DNA of 64,000 bases from Halodesulfurarchaeum formicicum (GTDB lineage Archaea > Halobacteriota > Halobacteria > Halobacteriales > Halobacteriaceae), in contig NZ_CP016804.1 of assembly GCF_001886955.1 (NCBI RefSeq), positions 372,001 through 436,000 of the forward strand. The letters are read 5' to 3'. Within the stretch, counting starts at the first letter, position 1. Each line of letters starts with the position of its first letter. The notes below the pieces were generated by a model that was given only the letters and a program-made list of their open reading frames with translations, searched no databases and was not told the DNA's origin. Shown here piece by piece: positions 60,173 through 64,000 of this stretch. A program made the translations under genes and the position numbers.

Positions 60173-60337
60173 ATGACCGCATCCGGGGTGGAAGATCGTG
60201 TCGAGGCCGTCGAGGATCGGGTGGCTGACGAGGTCGAGATCCACCTCGAATCGGCAGTCGAACAGCAGGTCAGCGACGAAGTCAAGGACCAGGTCGAATC
60301 TGAAGTCACCGACCGTCTGGACGACGAATCCGAATAG
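60173..60337 (+). CDS. 54-aa coiled-coil protein
   Basis: From ATG at 60173: MTASGVEDRVEAVEDRVADE, then VEIHLESAVEQQVSDEVKDQ and VESEVTDRLDDESE. Val/Leu at heptad a/d positions over the whole length and high Glu/Asp predict a coiled coil. It is too short for length-filtered ORF lists but has a TATA box and a clear stop. Divergent from trkA. Function not recognised. Confidence 0.65.
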   Translation: MTASGVEDRVEAVEDRVADEVEIHLESAVEQQVSDEVKDQVESEVTDRLDDESE

Positions 60338-60390
60338 CCGACGCGAAAAAATTCGGTTGTGTTAGGATTCGATCGGGATCTCGGTCCCGG

Positions 60391-60687
60391 TTACCGCTCC
60401 ATGCCGAACGGATGGCCCTTTTCACGTCCGTTCTCGCCCATTTTTGGCAATTCGGTGGCGCAAACACGGCAGTACCGGAAGCCCGGCTCGTTCGCGGCCC
60501 CGCACTCAGGACAGACCACGGTTTCCCGGGCATCGTCCGGTCGCCCATTCGATGACTCTGTTGTATCTCTGGAGTCCTCCCGGGACAGCCGACGGAACTG
60601 GAGATACACCAGCAGATGGAGCACCCCGATGACGAGCAGGAGCCCGATCTGCCAGTGCTGGTCGAGCACACGTCTCACCCAATTCAT
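60391..60687 (-). CDS. Membrane-anchored zinc-ribbon protein
   Basis: 98 residues. One membrane segment (WQIGLLLVIGVLHLLVYLQF, 13-32), a Ser/Thr/Asp linker, then CPECGAANEPGFRYCRVC as a treble-clef or zinc-ribbon, ending in a charged tail. Topology with the ribbon inside the cell is likely. Function unknown; similar proteins occur widely in haloarchaea. Confidence 0.75.
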   Translation of the reverse strand: MNWVRRVLDQHWQIGLLLVIGVLHLLVYLQFRRLSREDSRDTTESSNGRPDDARETVVCPECGAANEPGFRYCRVCATELPKMGENGREKGHPFGMER

Positions 60688-60903
60688 ACCTAATTATTCA
60701 GATAGTTTAACGCTTGCGGCCGTCATACACCCCGGATGGTTCGCCGCGCCGACGCAATCGTTGCGGCCAAATCAACGCCATTGTTGGGTGTTTTTGGGCT
60801 GGTCTGGGGATGAATTTGGGTGAGAGGTGGGTCGGACTCAGGAGATAGTTCGGAATACGTATATGAACTACCTGCACCTTGGATGATTCGTGGTCGAAAC
60901 ACA

Positions 60904-61407
60904 ATGAAGACGACAACCAAACTGCTGGGCGTGGCACTCGTGGCCCTCGTGGTGTTCACGGGCTTTGCCGCGGCTGGCGCCGGTGGCTTCGCTGCAGGCA
61001 CCGCCGATCAGACTCCCGTCGAATCGCCGAACGCGAATGTGACAATTGAGCAGGCCCAGGATGGCTCGAACAGCCCCTGGGTCACCGGCGACGAGCGTCT
61101 GGAACTGTTCCAGGAGCGTTTTGATCTGACTGACGAGCAGGTAGCGACGATCCAGAGCGAGGTGCAGTCGATGATCGAGACCGACGCCTCGCCCACCGAG
61201 ATTCGTGACACCGTGCGGACGATGTTGGCGGACTACGGCGTCGAGAACCCTACTCTTGGTCCGTCTGCGGACGGCTTCCAGGGTGACGGCCAGTATGGCC
61301 AGGGGCACGGATTCGGGACTGACGCCGCGCAGGACGGATCCGGATTCGGTGGCCACGGTAGTTTCGGGAACCAGGGTGGCTACGGTAACGGCCACTGTCT
61401 CGCCTGA
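60904..61407 (+). CDS. Secreted small protein, LTxxQ/Spy-like
   Basis: 167 residues from MKTTTKLLG. The N-terminus is a Sec-type signal peptide (VALVALVVFTGFAAAGAGG). The middle FDLTDEQVATIQSEVQSMIE resembles the LTxxQ motif of Spy/CpxP proteins. The C-terminal third is Gly/Gln/Phe-rich with three His and ends in GHCLA. The HTH and membrane genes that follow are on the same strand. Extracytoplasmic chaperone or metal-binding role is inference. Confidence 0.7.
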   Translation: MKTTTKLLGVALVALVVFTGFAAAGAGGFAAGTADQTPVESPNANVTIEQAQDGSNSPWVTGDERLELFQERFDLTDEQVATIQSEVQSMIETDASPTEIRDTVRTMLADYGVENPTLGPSADGFQGDGQYGQGHGFGTDAAQDGSGFGGHGSFGNQGGYGNGHCLA

Positions 61408-61480
61408 GATCGAATTTAAACGTGCGCCGTAGAGAAGGGCAGTTATTTAGCCGTCTTACCCGAATCCGAGACGTGACTCG

Positions 61481-61774
61481 ATGCGGAAGGTACTCTGGTG
61501 GTTGATCGGTGGAGCCCGCGGTGGCAGCAACCGGTTTCGAATCATCAGAACTCTGGAGCGTGAACCGATGAACGCGAATCAACTCGCCTCCGAACTCGAC
61601 CTGGACTACAAGACTATCCGCCACCACCTCGATCTGTTGACCGAGAACGACGTTCTCGAACCGGTGGGGGACGGGTACGGTGACGTGTACTTCCTGACCG
61701 AGCGGATGGAATCGAACATGGATGTCCTCGATACGATCGCCGAACAGGCCGACCTGGGTGATGTCGATGTCTGA
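61481..61774 (+). CDS. ArsR-type winged-helix regulator
   Basis: 97 residues: RFRIIRTLEREPMNANQLASELDLDYKTIRHHLDLLTENDVLEP, a classical winged helix, followed by a wing GDGYGDVYFLTERMES. No Cys, so metal sensing by Cys is unlikely. Its stop overlaps the start of the membrane protein gene. Probably regulates the three-gene cluster. Confidence 0.86.
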   Translation: MRKVLWWLIGGARGGSNRFRIIRTLEREPMNANQLASELDLDYKTIRHHLDLLTENDVLEPVGDGYGDVYFLTERMESNMDVLDTIAEQADLGDVDV

Positions 61775-62210
61775 GCGGGCCGGCCCGGCTGGGGTCCTCG
61801 GGCGCGTGGGCCTCATCGTCGTCGGTGCTGCCATTATCAGTGCCCTCGTCGCTCTCCTGGTCGAACCGCAGTCCGGCGGCGGGATGATGATGGGATCTGG
61901 GATGATGCGTCCGCCCCAGCACACGGGCTGGGAGACCGACCTCCGAATGTTTCTCTCGACGTACAACGTCATTCTCCTTCTGGCACTGACGTGGTCGTAC
62001 CTCGTGGTCTATCGCGACCTGCCCAACCGGTTCACGGGAAGTTTGCTCCTCTTTGCAGTCGCACTGTTGCTCTACGCGATGGCCTCCAACCCGGCGATCC
62101 ACGTCCTCTTCGGGTTCCGCGGCGGGCCCGAACTGGGTCCGTTTGCCTTCCTGCCGGACCTCTTTGCCGCTTTCGCGGTGACGGTCCTGCTCTATCAGAG
62201 TTTTCAGTAG
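61767..62210 (+). CDS. Membrane protein with Met-rich loop
   Basis: 147 residues from ATG at 61767 (or 61761). Four membrane segments; the loop between the first and second holds GGGMMMGSGMMRPPQH, a Met cluster like copper-binding segments. Other parts have no recognised domain. Overlaps the HTH gene by eight bases, so is co-translated. Could sense or bind Cu(I) (inference). Convergent with the kinase. Confidence 0.7.
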   Translation: MSERAGPAGVLGRVGLIVVGAAIISALVALLVEPQSGGGMMMGSGMMRPPQHTGWETDLRMFLSTYNVILLLALTWSYLVVYRDLPNRFTGSLLLFAVALLLYAMASNPAIHVLFGFRGGPELGPFAFLPDLFAAFAVTVLLYQSFQ

Positions 62211-64000
62211 TCAGTCGCCGGTTCGAATCTCGAAGCGGGCCCCGCCGTTCGTTGCGGTCTCCAGCTCGACGGTCCAGCCGTGGGCTTCAACGATGTCGGC
62301 GACGATATCCAGTCCCAGGCCGGTCCCGTCCCGCGAGGTCGTATAGCCGGACTCGAAGACTGTCTCTCGGTCTTCCGCGGGAATCCCGGGCCCGTCGTCC
62401 TCGACGTAAAAGCCGTCGTCGAGGTCACCGACGGTCACTGTCACTTCCGAGCCGGCGTGTTCGACGGCGTTCCAGAAGAGGTTTTCCAGGGCCCGCCGGA
62501 GCCGACCTCGGTCAGCCGCGAGAGTGGCGGTCGTCTTCACGTCGAGGGTGGCAGCAGGGGCGTCGACGGTCTCCCAGCATATCGGAACCAGATCGGCTAG
62601 CTCGATCGGTTCTCGCTCCTCGGGTTCAACTGTCCGCCCCTCGCGTGTGAGCGTGAGCACGTCGTCGATGATGGCGTCCGTCCGCTCGATCGCCTCCTCG
62701 ACGGCCCCGAGGTGCTCGCTCTCACACGTTTCGGCCGCCAGATCGAGTCGGCCGCTGGCCACCGTGAGCGGGGACCTGAGATCGTGGGCGACGATGCTGG
62801 CGAACCGTTCGAGTCGTTCGTTCTCCCGCTTTAGTTTCTGTTCGCGCTCTTTCTGTTCCGTGAGGTCGACGTAGATGGCCAGCGCCTCCGTGTTTACCCC
62901 GGCATCCAGCAGCGACGAACGGAGTCTGAACGTCCGGTCTCCCTCCGTGGTTCGGCGGACCACCTCCCGCTCGACGGTTCGCTCCGTCGCGGCGGTCCCG
63001 TCGATCTTCCGAGCGGATTCTCGGTGATCCGGCGGAACGATCAACTCGTTGAGCGAGCGCCCCTCGATCCCGGCCGACTCGTAGCCGAAGGTCCGCTCGA
63101 ACGCCGAGTTGACGGCGACGACGGTCGGGCTCTCCGTTTCGTACTCGACGTGTGCGACCGGTTCTGGGATGGCCTCGAAGACCGCGGCCAGGCGGTTTCG
63201 TTCGCGGCTCAGGGAGGCAGTTCGGTGGCGGAGCGTCTCGACGTGCTCCAGGCGTGCGAGTGCGTTTCGGACGTGTGAAACGAGGAGTTCGGCCAGATCC
63301 AGGTCGGTCTCGTCGAAGGCGCCGGGCTCCCTGTCGACGGCCTGAAAGACGCCGTACTCGCCGATCGGGACGGTCAGTGCCGAGCGGAACTCGTTTTCGA
63401 CCTCTGTCGCGTCGCTTTGATCGAGGTCCCGAACCAACGAGGACTCGCCGGACCGGTAAGTCCGTGTCCCGAGTTTCGACTCGTCGTCGATCGGGACCCG
63501 GTCGAAGTAGGCGTCGACCGGCACGTCAGACGAGACGGCCTGGGTGAGCAGGTATCCGTCCTCGGCAACGTCGGCGATCGCGATGTCGAATTGGAGGATA
63601 TCCTCGGCCGCCTCGACCAGCGCCCGAAAAACCTCCGCCTCGGAAGCTGCGGCCTGCATGTCCATTGCCACCTCGTGGAGTACCTCGATTTTCGATTGGT
63701 GGTTTTGGAGTCGCCGGTCGCGTTCGGCTTGGATCTCGTGAAACTGGCAGTGCGTGTCGGTGTGTTCACCATTAACGTATTTGGCTCGCCCCTCGAATCT
63801 GACGGTAAATCCTTTCCCACCCGCGTGTCTGAGCGTCAACTCCACGTCTGCCACCTGGTCCCGATCGGCGAGGGTCGAGAAGGCGTCCCGGAACGTCTCG
63901 ACCGAGTCCGGCATCAGAAACTCCACGAACGGCCGACCGATCACTGCCTCGCGCTCGTACCCCAGTCTATCCAGCCAGGCGCGGTTCACCTGCTGGATGG
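62211..64000 (-). CDS. PAS/GAF sensor histidine kinase (5' end outside window)
   Basis: At least 596 residues; the frame is open through the window end, so an apparent GTG start at 63989 is only an internal Val. Order: first PAS (end), GAF domain (about 130-270), second PAS (about 275-390), H-box RFASIVAHDLRSPLTVASG, and ATPase with NLFWNAVEHAG, DDGPGIP and GTGLGLDIV. Soluble. The partner regulator is not seen. Confidence 0.9.
   Translation of the reverse strand, partial: IQQVNRAWLDRLGYEREAVIGRPFVEFLMPDSVETFRDAFSTLADRDQVADVELTLRHAGGKGFTVRFEGRAKYVNGEHTDTHCQFHEIQAERDRRLQNHQSKIEVLHEVAMDMQAAASEAEVFRALVEAAEDILQFDIAIADVAEDGYLLTQAVSSDVPVDAYFDRVPIDDESKLGTRTYRSGESSLVRDLDQSDATEVENEFRSALTVPIGEYGVFQAVDREPGAFDETDLDLAELLVSHVRNALARLEHVETLRHRTASLSRERNRLAAVFEAIPEPVAHVEYETESPTVVAVNSAFERTFGYESAGIEGRSLNELIVPPDHRESARKIDGTAATERTVEREVVRRTTEGDRTFRLRSSLLDAGVNTEALAIYVDLTEQKEREQKLKRENERLERFASIVAHDLRSPLTVASGRLDLAAETCESEHLGAVEEAIERTDAIIDDVLTLTREGRTVEPEEREPIELADLVPICWETVDAPAATLDVKTTATLAADRGRLRRALENLFWNAVEHAGSEVTVTVGDLDDGFYVEDDGPGIPAEDRETVFESGYTTSRDGTGLGLDIVADIVEAHGWTVELETATNGGARFEIRTGD

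Noticed and set aside
1-64000. CRISPR array, IS element or prophage
   Set aside because: No regularly spaced direct repeats, transposase, integrase or phage structural genes were seen.

Overview
The window is high-GC haloarchaeal chromosome (class Halobacteria). The signs are acidic proteins, TATA/BRE-type promoters close to start codons, archaeal informational genes (DnaG, Orc1/Cdc6, aIF5A, aIF1A, TFS, Cbf5, CetZ) and haloarchaeal signalling families (Bat-type HTH, HemAT, KaiC-like HTR proteins). A DMSO-reductase-superfamily respiratory operon and a formate/nitrite-type channel suggest anaerobic respiration, as in sulfur/formate-respiring haloarchaea; the genus is inference. Gene density is high and most intergenic gaps are under 200 bp. 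I see no IS element, prophage, CRISPR array or rRNA. There is one tRNA gene, tRNA-Pro(GGG).

Layout. 1-6.7 kb: 3' end of dnaG, a DUF92 membrane protein, a short cis-prenyltransferase homologue lacking the catalytic Asp, CetZ, and a tight minus-strand operon of a P-loop-less RecA-like protein, an 85-aa protein and a B-family polymerase with degenerate motifs. 6.9-21 kb: CPBP protease, Orc1/Cdc6, GST-family reductase, lipoprotein, the full-length cis-prenyltransferase, pterin dehydratase, HAD, MoeA, Hsp20, UbiB kinase, aminotransferase, aIF5A with an adjoining agmatinase, Nif3, and deoxyhypusine synthase. 21.4-27.9 kb: PRC-barrel protein, Cys-rich Bat-type regulator, then a five-gene respiratory operon (small accessory protein, TAT-exported molybdoenzyme, four-cluster ferredoxin subunit, NrfD membrane anchor, TorD chaperone). 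MoeA at 13-14 kb supplies the cofactor pathway this enzyme needs. 28-37 kb: transporters and stress genes (Kv channel, ZIP, CNNM, APC plus UspA, MATE) and a malate:quinone-oxidoreductase-like flavoprotein. 37-42 kb: aIF1A, flavoprotein, HAD, TFS with two uncharacterised Cys proteins, and a KaiC-like protein. 42-47 kb: GYD protein, winged-helix regulator, FNT channel fused to two UspA domains, SDR, CobT. 47-51.5 kb: HemAT, CheW-like protein, soluble transducer and histidine kinase. 52-60 kb: PiT, tRNA-Pro, the conserved archaeal order adk-DUF106-cmk-cbf5, and TrkH/TrkA. 60-64 kb: small zinc and coiled-coil proteins, a secreted-protein/regulator/Met-rich membrane protein cluster, and a PAS/GAF histidine kinase cut by the window end.

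Most notable: the polymerase/RecA-like operon (possible mutasome analogue); a separated pair of cis-prenyltransferases that look like catalytic and non-catalytic subunits; four perfect hairpins immediately 3' of tRNA-Pro; three mini-ORFs placed exactly where leaderless transcripts should start, two of them overlapping the start codon of the next gene; and the Cys-rich regulator before the respiratory operon. Several genes too short for routine ORF calling (41, 54 and 57 aa) are listed.
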